Shown here piece after piece: positions 16,531 through 25,141 of a stretch of 64,000 bases of DNA. This stretch comes from Thermotoga sp. SG1 (GTDB taxonomy: Bacteria > Thermotogota > Thermotogae > Thermotogales > Thermotogaceae), in NCBI RefSeq assembly GCF_002865985.1, contig NZ_LNDD01000003.1, forward strand, positions 186,001-250,000, given 5' to 3'. Made by a program: the position numbers and the translations under genes. Under the pieces are notes generated by a model. The model was not told the origin of the DNA and did no database searches. It saw only the letters and a program-made list of their open reading frames with translations. Position 1 is the stretch's first letter. Each line of letters starts with the position of its first letter.

Positions 16531-16559
16531 TTGACATATTGTAGGACATATCGTATGAT
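16531..16559 (+). promoter_or_regulatory. Sigma-A promoter of the antitoxin/PIN operon
   Basis: TTGACA (16531-16536) and TATGAT (16554-16559) are separated by 17 bases. A GACATAT direct repeat 12 bases apart (16533 and 16545) sits in the promoter and could be the antitoxin's own operator. Confidence 0.8.
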
Positions 16560-16577
16560 ATTAGCGGAGGTGATAAT

Positions 16578-16856
16578 ATGCGCTTTGTTTCAAGTAGAGA
16601 TATCAGGAACAATCCGGCCGTGCTCTGGAAAGACAACGAAACAGTTATCACAGTTAATGGAAAGCCAAAGGCTATCGTCATGAAAATCGATGGAGATCCA
16701 AAGGAAATTCTGGATTTCATAGAAAAGATAAGAGTTCAAATGGCTGTTGAGAAATTACGTATGTTTTCACTGGAAAAAGGATTGAACAAGCTATCAGAAG
16801 ATGAAATTGAAGAGATAATAAGAGAGGCAAAAAATAGAAATGAAAGTAGTCGTTGA
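16578..16856 (+). CDS. Phd/YefM-like antitoxin
   Basis: 92 residues. The N-terminal half (MRFVSSRDIRNNPAVLW, then ETVITVNGKPKAIVMKI) matches the DNA-binding fold of Phd/YefM antitoxins. The C-terminal half is helical and charged and would wrap the toxin. GGAGGTGAT precedes the ATG. It overlaps the PIN gene by 17 bases, the usual antitoxin-first order. Expected to repress its own promoter; target repeats are noted there. Confidence 0.8.
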   Translation: MRFVSSRDIRNNPAVLWKDNETVITVNGKPKAIVMKIDGDPKEILDFIEKIRVQMAVEKLRMFSLEKGLNKLSEDEIEEIIREAKNRNESSR

Positions 16857-17244
16857 CGCAAATGTTTTGGTATCTGGAATTATAAATCCATATGGTAAAC
16901 CTGCCCATATTCTTAATCTTGTTCTGGATGAAAAGCTAATACTTTGTATTGATTCCAGAATATACAGTGAGTATGAAAGGGTTCTTCTAAGTCCAAAGTT
17001 TTCTTTTCCTAGGGAACATGTGAGAACGCTCTTGGATTTTGTAAAAAGAAAGTCTGTTTTTGTAATTCCATCACCCCTCGGAGTGGATCCACTCGACGAG
17101 TTCGATCTTCCCTTTTTGGAAGTTGCTTTTTCAGCAAAAGTACCTATCGTAACAGGAAACAAAAAACATTTCGAAAACGTGAAGGGAATAGAAATATACA
17201 CTCCTTCTGAATTCATTGAGAAGTTCATTAGACACACTCTTTGA
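16840..17244 (+). CDS. PIN-domain toxin (VapC-like, COG1569)
   Basis: Predicted endoribonuclease toxin of 134 residues. The acidic PIN residues are visible: Asp6 in VVVDANVLVSG, a Glu in SRIYSEYERVL, and acidic residues in LDEFDLPFLEVAFSA, with VTGNKKHF before the last strand. It overlaps the antitoxin gene. RNA target unknown. Confidence 0.82.
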   Translation: MKVVVDANVLVSGIINPYGKPAHILNLVLDEKLILCIDSRIYSEYERVLLSPKFSFPREHVRTLLDFVKRKSVFVIPSPLGVDPLDEFDLPFLEVAFSAKVPIVTGNKKHFENVKGIEIYTPSEFIEKFIRHTL

Positions 17245-17249
17245 AAGGA

Positions 17250-17560
17250 CCTTTCTCATTCAGGATATCTCACTTGAGAAGAGCTTCTGTCCACCATCAG
17301 AGGAAACTCGTTATTCCAGTTGGCTGAATAGTGTCACTTTTTGAATAGATGTTTCCTGAATCTACTCAACAACGTTTTTTTCCTTATTTTTCGCTTTCTC
17401 CTTCGTAGACGTTTTTTTTGTACCGGAAATACATTACCTCCTGAAATGTCTTCTCAGGCGTTCTTTGAGTTTTCCGTGCCCTATATAGACGATTTTTTTA
17501 TTTTTGTCTGTCATACACACCGAATTGGTACTTGTTCAATCTTTTTTTCCTCAAAATGGC
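17250..17560 (-). pseudogene. Decayed GIY-YIG-type nuclease fragment
   Basis: No open gene is present, but minus-strand frames carry nuclease-like text. LNKYQFGVY near 17515-17545 switches frame to MTDKNKKIVYIGHGKLKERL and RRHF, which together recreate the GIY-x9-YIG spacing and the following Arg-rich helix. Downstream, HLFKK-stop-HYSANWNNEFPLMVDRSS reads to 17250. Several stops and frame shifts interrupt it. This is my reading by eye and needs a profile search. Confidence 0.4.
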
Positions 17561-17583
17561 GTATAAATATAAGCATGGTTTCA

Positions 17584-17745
17584 TTTCAACATCGTTGACA
17601 GACTCGACAAGAACCGGACAGGTTTGACAGACTTTGGAAGATACTTTCAGTGAACAGATTCGTTTTTAAAGTGTAGGTATTTATCGAACATATTCGATAA
17701 ATTCGTACGCTTTTATCGAATGTATTCGATAAATTCGAACGGTTT
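17584..17745. repeat. TCGACA array plus palindrome pair, copy c
   Basis: Half-sites TCAACA (17586), TTGACA (17595), TCGACA (17604) and TTGACA (17624) keep the 9-9-20 spacing. Near-perfect palindromes TTATCGAACATATTCGATAA (17681-17700) and TTATCGAATGTATTCGATAA (17713-17732) follow, centred 32 bases apart. It lies directly before the promoter of the decayed ATPase gene. Confidence 0.8.
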
Positions 17746-17747
17746 GA

Positions 17748-17753
17748 TATAAT
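17748..17753 (+). promoter_or_regulatory. -10 element of the decayed DUF4143 ATPase gene
   Basis: A perfect TATAAT just after the second palindrome of copy c. The -35 position (17725-17730, TTCGAT) falls inside that palindrome, so a bound protein would block or replace the -35. Confidence 0.45.
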
Positions 17754-17779
17754 AAATAGTGAGAATCATGATACAGGGA

Positions 17780-19022
17780 GTGATCCGATTGCGGATAGAC
17801 GAACTTTATCTCATGAACCCGTGGTGGCGCTCTCCAGAAGAAATATATGTCGATTAGGAATATCAGGACTTTTGAAAAGAGCACATTCAAATACTATCCG
17901 GAAAAATTCTTTAGGGAAATACTAGAAGAAAAACCGGGTATATATACCATCAGAGGCCCTCGCCAGATAGGAAAAACCACATTTCTTAAGCTCTACATCA
18001 AAAAATTGATCGAGGATGGTGTGAAACCATCTAATATATTCTTCTTCACGTGTGATGGGATAGGTGATAGATTCGATTTGATAGAAACTGTGAGAGCCTT
18101 CTTTCAAATGTTCGAAGGAAAACCGGGAGAGATCAGGTATATCTTCATTGATGAAATAACCACCATTGAAGACTGGCAGAAATCGCTGAAGTACTTTGTA
18201 GATATCGGTTTGCTCGACAATTTCCTCGTTATTCTCAGTTGAAAAAAGACGATAGAAGAAATTCTCACGATCTCTACCAGTGAGCCGAACAGGTGTGCCT
18301 TATAAACGCCTTCTTGAAGGAGCATTTTTTAAAGTATCTGAACACAGGAGGTTTTCCAAAGGTAATAGACGACAAACGTGTATAAAGACTTCATTCTCGG
18401 AGACGCAGAAAAATATCTAAGGGCAAGAACAAACTTGCTGGAGATATTCAGAAAACTTCCAGACATCGTTGGTCAGAGATTTTCCTGGAACTCCTTGGTT
18501 GACGTTTTCACAGGTACCGTGGAAAGTGTTGATACGATTCAGAAGTACTTCGAATATCTGGGTTACAGTTTTATACTCATGAACGTCTTCTTCATCGACA
18601 TTTCCAAGAAAACCATCAGACCCAAAAAGCAAAAAAAGACTTACCCAATTGATAAAGTGATCGCCGATATAATATCTGACATAAGTGGGAAAACAATCGA
18701 ACTTCCACAACTCATAGAAATGTTCACACTGAGGCATCTTTTGAAAGATTCTGATCTCTTCCATCACGGCATGAATCTTTACGATGGTCCGTTTTTCTGG
18801 TATTCGGATCGGGGAAACAAGATCGATTTCGTCTACAACCATGAAGGAACGCTGATACCAGTTGAAGTGAGATACCAAAGCAGAATAAGCAGATTCGATT
18901 ATACTGGGATGAAAAGAGTATTCGGCAGAGGAATTCTCATCACGGAGGATAGCGTCTTCAAAGATGAAGGCATTGTGGGAATTCCCACCTGGTTGTTTCT
19001 GGCTGTGATCGAAACCACTTGA
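17780..19022 (+). pseudogene. Broken AAA+ ATPase with DUF4143 domain
   Basis: Same family as the intact ATPase at 12.3-13.7 kb. The start (GTG 17780 or TTG 17789) reads IDELYLMNPWWRSPEEIYVD and hits TAG; the frame from 17847 continues NIRTFEKSTFKYYPE with Walker A RGPRQIGKTT and Walker B IRYIFIDEITT. A stop at 18240 ends the ATPase part. Degraded sequence follows to 18377, then a long frame (18378-19022) holds YIQ-like YFEYLGYSFILMNVFF and the nuclease-like FWYSDRGNKIDFVY. At least two frame breaks make it non-functional. Confidence 0.8.
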
Positions 19023-19286
19023 GGCTTTTCACCGGCGTTGCGAAAACAAAATGAGAAATATTCTTGTGAAGTATATTCCTTACTGATCCTAATCAAGCAA
19101 TTTTGTCATCAGAGACGACATAGACAGGCTTGTAAAGAACATTTCCCATTGCGGGCTTAGGTTTGATAGCATAGTGAGGTTTCAGATTTCTGCCAGGGCT
19201 TTTCTGGGAAGTTGTATTTTTCTTTTCCTAAAACCAGTGTTTGTGCCAAAAGAAACAGAGATCACTCTGGATGGTTCTAAAAATAA
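19023..19286. other. Gene-free spacer
   Basis: 264 bases between the broken ATPase and the large helicase, both ending here. No open gene is seen; a short plus-strand frame ending VPKETEITLDGSKNN near 19270 could be the tail of a lost gene, but this is weak. Confidence 0.4.
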
Positions 19287-22200
19287 CTAGTGTTCATGAG
19301 CGAGCTTTTTGCTTTCTTTTTTAGTTGATTGGAGAGATTCAGTGATATCCTTTAATACTTTTTCTTGATCTCTGTACCATTCGATTGTCCATATTCTTTT
19401 TATTGACCAACCAAGGCGTTGGAGCACCTTAAACTTTAGTACTTCTCTATCAAAAGCATCTTGAATCAAAAAATGATTCTTCCCATCGTGTATGATTCCC
19501 ATTACATATCCCTCGGAATTTTCAGAATCTCTTACGCCGATACTCACTTGACAGAGCCCCATTCCTATGTTGGTATCTAGCGACAGACCTTCGTTGCTCA
19601 AACGCTGGGCTATTACAGAAGGAAGTACGTCTTCAAACTTTTCTATAGAATGATCAAATTCAAGATGACAGTTTTGTTCAGCATATCTCAGATAATTCTT
19701 CAATGCCATTACTCCTCGGTTTTCAGGATTTACCCTGGAAAGATCATCGGAGCGTAGGCTGGTTACCAATATGATCTGATAGCGAGCCCTCGTGACAAGG
19801 ACATTAAATCTTCTCCATCCTGCTTCATGGTTTAGTGGACCAAAGTTATAAAACAAATCCCCAGAAGGAGTCTTTGCATAACCAATGCTGATAACAATTG
19901 TGTCTCTTTCATCGCCTTGAACATTTTCGAGGGATTTTACAAAGAACGGCTCATTGGACTTTTCAAATAGAATGTTTCTGAGTTCAGGGAATTCTTCCAA
20001 ACGTCTGTACAGAAGATCTTCTATCAGATCTCTTTGAGAAATGTTCATCGTAACCACTCCGATAGAACGCTCGGAAAACTTTTGGAGATGCTCAATTACT
20101 ATGTCTACTACTCTTTGAGCTTCCATAAAATTAACTCGTCGTCCTGAACGCTCCCAGACCCCGTTCTCGACGTAAACAAGTTTTACACCTTGATGGGGAC
20201 TTTTAGTTTTGGGGGATGGAAACGTTATCAATGGATTGTCGTTATAGAAGTAGTGGTTTGAGAATGCTATTAACTGCTCGTCCCTACTGCGGTAGTGCCA
20301 CTTCAAATATCCCTGTTTGAACATTTGAGGTAAGGCAATGCATTCATCCAAAAAAGATTCAAGAGGTTCTTTTTCATCCGATTCATCATCCGATTCATAG
20401 TAAGATTTGAAAAAACTAGTTGGAGGTAGTTGCTTTGGATCCCCTGCAACAACTATTTGTTTACCTCGCACTACTGCGGGTATTGCTTCAGGAGTTCTCA
20501 ATTGGGAAGCCTCATCGAATATCACAATATCAAAGTAGTTTATGAACCTTTCTAAGTCAAGAAAAGAAGCAACAGATAAAGGACTCATGAGCATACATGG
20601 TTTGATTAATCTAAGAACATCCGACACTTCCAAGAAAAATTTTCTTATGGGTTTGTGTCTCCTTCTTTTTTGAATTTCCCTCATCAATATCTGCATTTGT
20701 TTCGTATACTCTGAATTTTCAGGATTATTCATCACCCTTTGAAATTTTTGTGCAACCGAGGATTTTATATAATTCACCCAGCTTTTTCTGAGGGATTCCT
20801 CAGTTTTTTGCAGTACTGATATGACCTTTTCGTATTCTCTACTTTGAAATCTACTGAGAAATTCATCATGAGCACATGTGTGATCTATCCACTGTTTGTA
20901 GAAACTTTTTTCAAAAAGCCGCCGAATGTTCTTCACATGTTCTTTTTCAACACTCCGAATGAAAGTTCCCAATCCCATACTTTCTAGATCTTGGATCACT
21001 TCTTGAAGTTGTACCCACTCATATAGTTTTGATTCGTTATTTATTAAATGATCGATCTTTTGAAGAAGTTCTCTCAAGGGAACCTCTTTGAAGGTCATTC
21101 CATTCATAAACCCTTCCGGCCACAACTTGTTCATGGCCTCCATGATTTTCTTCAATTGGGAGTCTTCAAGGATTTCAATGGCTTTAGAAATGAATTCTTT
21201 TGATTCTTCATCGAGTATCAGATCGCCTTTGAGTATTGTTCTCGATACTTTTCCCCTAATCTCCAGCGTTATCTTTAACTTTTCCAAAAGAGATTCTATT
21301 TCTACATTTGTATCCATAATGTATTCATCAGGCGAGACCTCTTGATTGGAAAATTTTTCTTTGAGTTCATTGAATTTCGCTTCTCCGTCCACTATGTTTC
21401 TGACGATGTCATAAAGACGTTTGATGTTCTCGAAGTTATGAGGATACTTGAGGCTATTGTTTACAAACTTAATCCATTTCCAGTAAGATGGCTTCAACAC
21501 CCTCGTCCAACTCTTGAGGAAGTACTCCATTGGTTGGAGGATTTCTATCATCTCCTCGATTGGTTTTTCGGTGTGCTGGTAATATTTTTTCATCAATATT
21601 TTTTGCTTACGGTAGAGCTCAAAAAGTTGCTTGAGCATGGAAAGGGTTTTGATGTCAACTTTAAACCACTTGGCTGGTATAATATCAACTTTTCTTAAAG
21701 ATTTTAAAAGAGAGAGTATTTTCTGAAAGTCGTTAAAACATAAACCGTCTATATCAGAAAAACCTGCTTTTTCGAGCAGTTGTTTTACTTTTTCAAGATT
21801 TATCTTTATGTATCCTAGCATTTCTATTGTCTTCGAGGGATAAGTAAGTGCGTCTTTGAAGAATTTATATCCTTTCCAAGGATGTTGAGATTCATTCACG
21901 TAAACATCAGCAAGTTGCTCCAGTTTTTCCAAGGTTTGGAGGTACTTAGCGAGTTCCTCTTTAGAAGTATTCGCTATTAATGAGTCGTTCAAAGAAAAGT
22001 GTACCGATGGGTAGTCTTTCAATTCTTCTAGTTTGGATATTGCATCGTAAACGGATATACCGAGAGGGCGATCCGTTCGATGAAGGGAATTTAATGAATC
22101 ATTCAGCAGATCTTTCAAATGTTTGAATTGATTCAACAATTCTATGGGTTGTCCGACATCCTGGAGATTTTTAAGAAAATCGATTGTTTTTCTTAGATCT

Positions 22201-23297
22201 TCCATTAACTCTAATTTGGACTTTTTGGTATTATGGACTTCAAGGCAGAATTTTTCCAAGCCTATGCTTTTTAATCGATTGTAGACAACATCGAGGGCAG
22301 CTTTCTTCGCACTTACGAAAAGCACTGTTTTATCACGTGCCAATGCATCTGCTATGATATTGGCAATGGTTTGACTTTTTCCTGTTCCAGGGGGACCGTG
22401 TACTACCAGATTTTTTCCTTCTCTCACCAGTTTTAAAATTTCTCTTTGGCTTGAATCAGTTTCCAAAACAGGCACCAAAGGGACGGTGTGTTCTGTCTCG
22501 GCACTGTTTTCACCTCTGAAAGGCGGTAATACTCTTGAAAGAGCCATTATTAGGGGATGCTTCAATGCTTCTTCGTTTTGTAACATGTTTCCTAAGTCGT
22601 TGTACAAGATGAACATTTCTGGGTTCAAGACAACAAGCCAGCTTTGAGAGAGTATTCTCCAGATGGTGAATTGTGTTTTCAAAGTTTTCATGTGTTCAAG
22701 AATCCTTTCGAGGTCGATGGATTTTACTTCACTGATTTCTGGTAATGGAAGTTTGTATTTTTCACGAAACAACAGCTCCAAGGCAGGATTGAACAAAACG
22801 TCCTCTCCGATAAAATTTATTTTGAGCACTTGATGTGTATGTTTACTTCTCTCAAACTCGCAGGGTACCATTACTAAAGGAGCCGAGAGATGTTGAACAG
22901 GAAAATCGGGGTCGTTCCATTCTAAGATTCCAAAAGTCATGAATAACGTTACAATGCCCTTCTCTTCCATGGAAAGTCTTGATAAGGTGTACAGTCTGTT
23001 CATTTTTCTTCGGATCTCTTCTATATCTCCTTCAAAACAAATCTCTCCATGATCTTTTAGGGTGTATTCCTCGAGATTATAATCGTAAACAATGACGGGA
23101 AGTTTCATACTTTTGCCTTTTTTGACCAGCATATTGAAGAGGGTTGTAACATCTGGATGCTTGACCAAAAGTTTTGAGGTTCGACCTCGCGTTATCGTCA
23201 AAAGAGGATTTGAAAGGCTAAAATCCAACAGCTTTTCTCTCCACCTTTGGATTTGAGCGAAGATGTCCTGTGCTACCCCACTCCATTTTCCCCCCAT
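19287..23297 (-). CDS. Large DUF4011-type superfamily 1 helicase (Hhe-like defence protein)
   Basis: 1336 residues. The N-terminus (KLLDFSLSNPLLTITRGR) is the DUF4011 signature. Walker A is VHGPPGTGKSQT near residue 300. A long helical insertion runs from about 370 to 870. Helicase motif II is IVIFDEASQLRTPEA near 930, followed by VAGDPKQLPPTSFF, and late motifs are in LENVQGDERDTIVISIGYA and FNVLVTRARYQIILVTS. The last 100 residues resemble the MTES_1575/Vsr-type endonuclease region (LQRLGWSIKRIWTIEWY), though the usual acidic residues look altered in GIIHDGKNH. The layout is that of the Hhe anti-phage protein. No strong ribosome site is seen. Confidence 0.8.
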   Translation of the reverse strand: MGGKWSGVAQDIFAQIQRWREKLLDFSLSNPLLTITRGRTSKLLVKHPDVTTLFNMLVKKGKSMKLPVIVYDYNLEEYTLKDHGEICFEGDIEEIRRKMNRLYTLSRLSMEEKGIVTLFMTFGILEWNDPDFPVQHLSAPLVMVPCEFERSKHTHQVLKINFIGEDVLFNPALELLFREKYKLPLPEISEVKSIDLERILEHMKTLKTQFTIWRILSQSWLVVLNPEMFILYNDLGNMLQNEEALKHPLIMALSRVLPPFRGENSAETEHTVPLVPVLETDSSQREILKLVREGKNLVVHGPPGTGKSQTIANIIADALARDKTVLFVSAKKAALDVVYNRLKSIGLEKFCLEVHNTKKSKLELMEDLRKTIDFLKNLQDVGQPIELLNQFKHLKDLLNDSLNSLHRTDRPLGISVYDAISKLEELKDYPSVHFSLNDSLIANTSKEELAKYLQTLEKLEQLADVYVNESQHPWKGYKFFKDALTYPSKTIEMLGYIKINLEKVKQLLEKAGFSDIDGLCFNDFQKILSLLKSLRKVDIIPAKWFKVDIKTLSMLKQLFELYRKQKILMKKYYQHTEKPIEEMIEILQPMEYFLKSWTRVLKPSYWKWIKFVNNSLKYPHNFENIKRLYDIVRNIVDGEAKFNELKEKFSNQEVSPDEYIMDTNVEIESLLEKLKITLEIRGKVSRTILKGDLILDEESKEFISKAIEILEDSQLKKIMEAMNKLWPEGFMNGMTFKEVPLRELLQKIDHLINNESKLYEWVQLQEVIQDLESMGLGTFIRSVEKEHVKNIRRLFEKSFYKQWIDHTCAHDEFLSRFQSREYEKVISVLQKTEESLRKSWVNYIKSSVAQKFQRVMNNPENSEYTKQMQILMREIQKRRRHKPIRKFFLEVSDVLRLIKPCMLMSPLSVASFLDLERFINYFDIVIFDEASQLRTPEAIPAVVRGKQIVVAGDPKQLPPTSFFKSYYESDDESDEKEPLESFLDECIALPQMFKQGYLKWHYRSRDEQLIAFSNHYFYNDNPLITFPSPKTKSPHQGVKLVYVENGVWERSGRRVNFMEAQRVVDIVIEHLQKFSERSIGVVTMNISQRDLIEDLLYRRLEEFPELRNILFEKSNEPFFVKSLENVQGDERDTIVISIGYAKTPSGDLFYNFGPLNHEAGWRRFNVLVTRARYQIILVTSLRSDDLSRVNPENRGVMALKNYLRYAEQNCHLEFDHSIEKFEDVLPSVIAQRLSNEGLSLDTNIGMGLCQVSIGVRDSENSEGYVMGIIHDGKNHFLIQDAFDREVLKFKVLQRLGWSIKRIWTIEWYRDQEKVLKDITESLQSTKKESKKLAHEH

Positions 23298-23364
23298 CTT
23301 TTTTCTAAAATTGTATCACCCCGAGTGGGTTGTGATGGTCTTCTGAAAAGTATGAATAACTGTG

Positions 23365-23850
23365 TCATCTCCTTATTTTTGAAACAAGATCCTTTACAAT
23401 TGCCAGTTCCTTTCTGTAGAGGAACAATACAAAGAGGATTCCAACAAAAGAGAGAACAACGGGTAAATACCCTTTCGAAAAGGTTCCAAAGAATGCCACA
23501 GTGGAGATGAGAAGAACCCCCGTGTAGATCTTTTTCAGATTAAAACCAATCGGATACAGTTTCTCGGCTATGAGTGTTCTGAGGGTGAAGAAAAGGACAT
23601 ATGAAAGACCCGTTGATATGGCAGCTCCTTTCGCACCAAAGTACGGCACAAGAAGCTGGTTCCCTACAAAATTAGCTATGGCGGAAACACCTGTCACGAC
23701 AATGTGCCAGTAAGTCTTCTTGGTGAAGTTGATCCCAAGAACGGTAGTTTCAGATATCATGTACATGACAGGCTGGAGGATCAGAAACGGTACGACAAAA
23801 GAAGCTTCTCTGTAACTTCTTGTAAAAACAAATGGTTTCTCTGACTTGCT
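23365..23850 (-). pseudogene. C-terminal remnant of a polysaccharide flippase (Wzx-like)
   Basis: The frame is open from a TAA at 23851 and reads SEKPFVFTRSYREASFVVP, then ISETTVLGINFTKKTYWHI and about five membrane segments, ending KELAIVKDLVSKIRR. This is the last third of a Wzx/MATE-type exporter; the first two thirds are gone. It is not a copy of the intact flippase next door, so it probably marks replacement of an older exporter gene. Confidence 0.65.
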
Positions 23851-23881
23851 TTATGCATGAATAGCGCTGAAGTATGGACAC

Positions 23882-25141
23882 TCATTTTTTTGTTAGTCTC
23901 AAGAAGGCATACAAATTTATCGTTGACGATAGGATAAATACAGACACGGTTGCGAACGCTGCACCTATCACCCCGTAATTCAAAATGAGTAAAATGTCCA
24001 ATATAATATTGCTGAACCCAGTTACTATCGAATTTATCAGATTTATCTTCACTTTCCCAAGAGAGGCTATAAAATTCCCCAATGGTATCCTAAAAGTTGC
24101 TGCAAAGAAGTAGCCAATCATGAGGATCTTCAGGATAATAGCACTGTCGGAATACTTATTTCCGAATAGAAGATGGGTGATGTGGTCACCGAACAATATG
24201 AACAGGACAACTATCAACGAATTTAAAACAGCTAATGCTTTAAGAAATTGAAATGCCTTTTTCCTAACCCATAACTTATCATCTGATTTTGTTGCAAAGT
24301 ATGGATAAAAAAACGTTATCAAAGCTGCCGGAATGAAATTCAAATTGTACGGTATGAGTGTACCCACCTTGTAAGAAGCAAGAACATCAGCCTTACCTAA
24401 TATTTGTCCAACTAAGAATGTGTCTATCAGATACAAGAATTGCGACATAACATTTGACAAATTCGCTACTATTGAAAATTTCACAATTTCTTTCTTTAAA
24501 CCGTTATCTAAACTGACTTTTTCTTCCGATATCCTAGGAATTAATCTTTTCGAGATCAATAAGCTTAGAAGTATCACGGCGTACTCTGAAACTACAAGTC
24601 CCCAAACATTCATAAAAGGAATTGTCAAAAGAATGAAGAGAAGATATACGGCGGCGTAGGAAAATGTCAGATAACCATATACCTTCGCACGCTTCCGGGC
24701 TCTAATATATTGTATGGTAACGTTATAGAAGATTCTTACTGGGGGGACAAAACTTATCCCGATCAGGTAAAGACGAGCCGAAGGGAATTTTAAAGGTGCA
24801 AAGAGAGCCATCATTAGTGTGATAAACGAAATTAACAAGTTCACATAACCGCCGAAGCGTTTCCCGAATTTAAGGATCAAAAAACTTCTCTTTTCATCTT
24901 TTTCCTTTGCGCAGTATTGTATGACACCAGAAGCTATTCCAAGCCCGTCGAAAAGAAGTATCAAGGAATAAATATTGTACGCATAGTTCCAAACGCCGTA
25001 TTGATCCTTATCCACCAACCTTGCCACAGCTATTGATGACAAGAACCTAAGAACTTTGTAACTTAAATCACCTACAAATACGTGCAGCAGGCCTTTTCTG
25101 ATCAGATTTGTTGTCGTTTCAAGCAAGTTTTTCATTTTCAA
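23882..25141 (-). CDS. Polysaccharide flippase, Wzx family
   Basis: Integral membrane protein of about 420 residues with some 12-14 hydrophobic segments, expected to flip lipid-linked repeat units across the inner membrane. The N-terminus GLLHVFVGDLSYKVLRFLSSIAVARLVDKDQYGVWNYAY is typical of the family. TTG at 25141 lies 7 bases from a GGAGG site; ATG at 25135 is the alternative. It overlaps the asparagine-synthase-like gene by about 20 bases, so it is in the same operon. Confidence 0.85.
   Translation of the reverse strand: MKMKNLLETTTNLIRKGLLHVFVGDLSYKVLRFLSSIAVARLVDKDQYGVWNYAYNIYSLILLFDGLGIASGVIQYCAKEKDEKRSFLILKFGKRFGGYVNLLISFITLMMALFAPLKFPSARLYLIGISFVPPVRIFYNVTIQYIRARKRAKVYGYLTFSYAAVYLLFILLTIPFMNVWGLVVSEYAVILLSLLISKRLIPRISEEKVSLDNGLKKEIVKFSIVANLSNVMSQFLYLIDTFLVGQILGKADVLASYKVGTLIPYNLNFIPAALITFFYPYFATKSDDKLWVRKKAFQFLKALAVLNSLIVVLFILFGDHITHLLFGNKYSDSAIILKILMIGYFFAATFRIPLGNFIASLGKVKINLINSIVTGFSNIILDILLILNYGVIGAAFATVSVFILSSTINLYAFLRLTKK

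Noticed and set aside
17341-17598. Plus-strand 85-codon frame in the gene-free stretch
   Set aside because: Phe/Arg-rich text with no ribosome site or family; the opposite strand gives a better reading as a nuclease remnant.
14997-17745. TCGACA arrays and palindromes as a CRISPR array
   Set aside because: Repeat units are only 6-20 bases with fixed short gaps and no unique spacers; no cas genes are present.
18243-18377. A separate small gene between the two ATPase parts
   Set aside because: The degraded text lines up with the missing middle of the DUF4143 ATPase.
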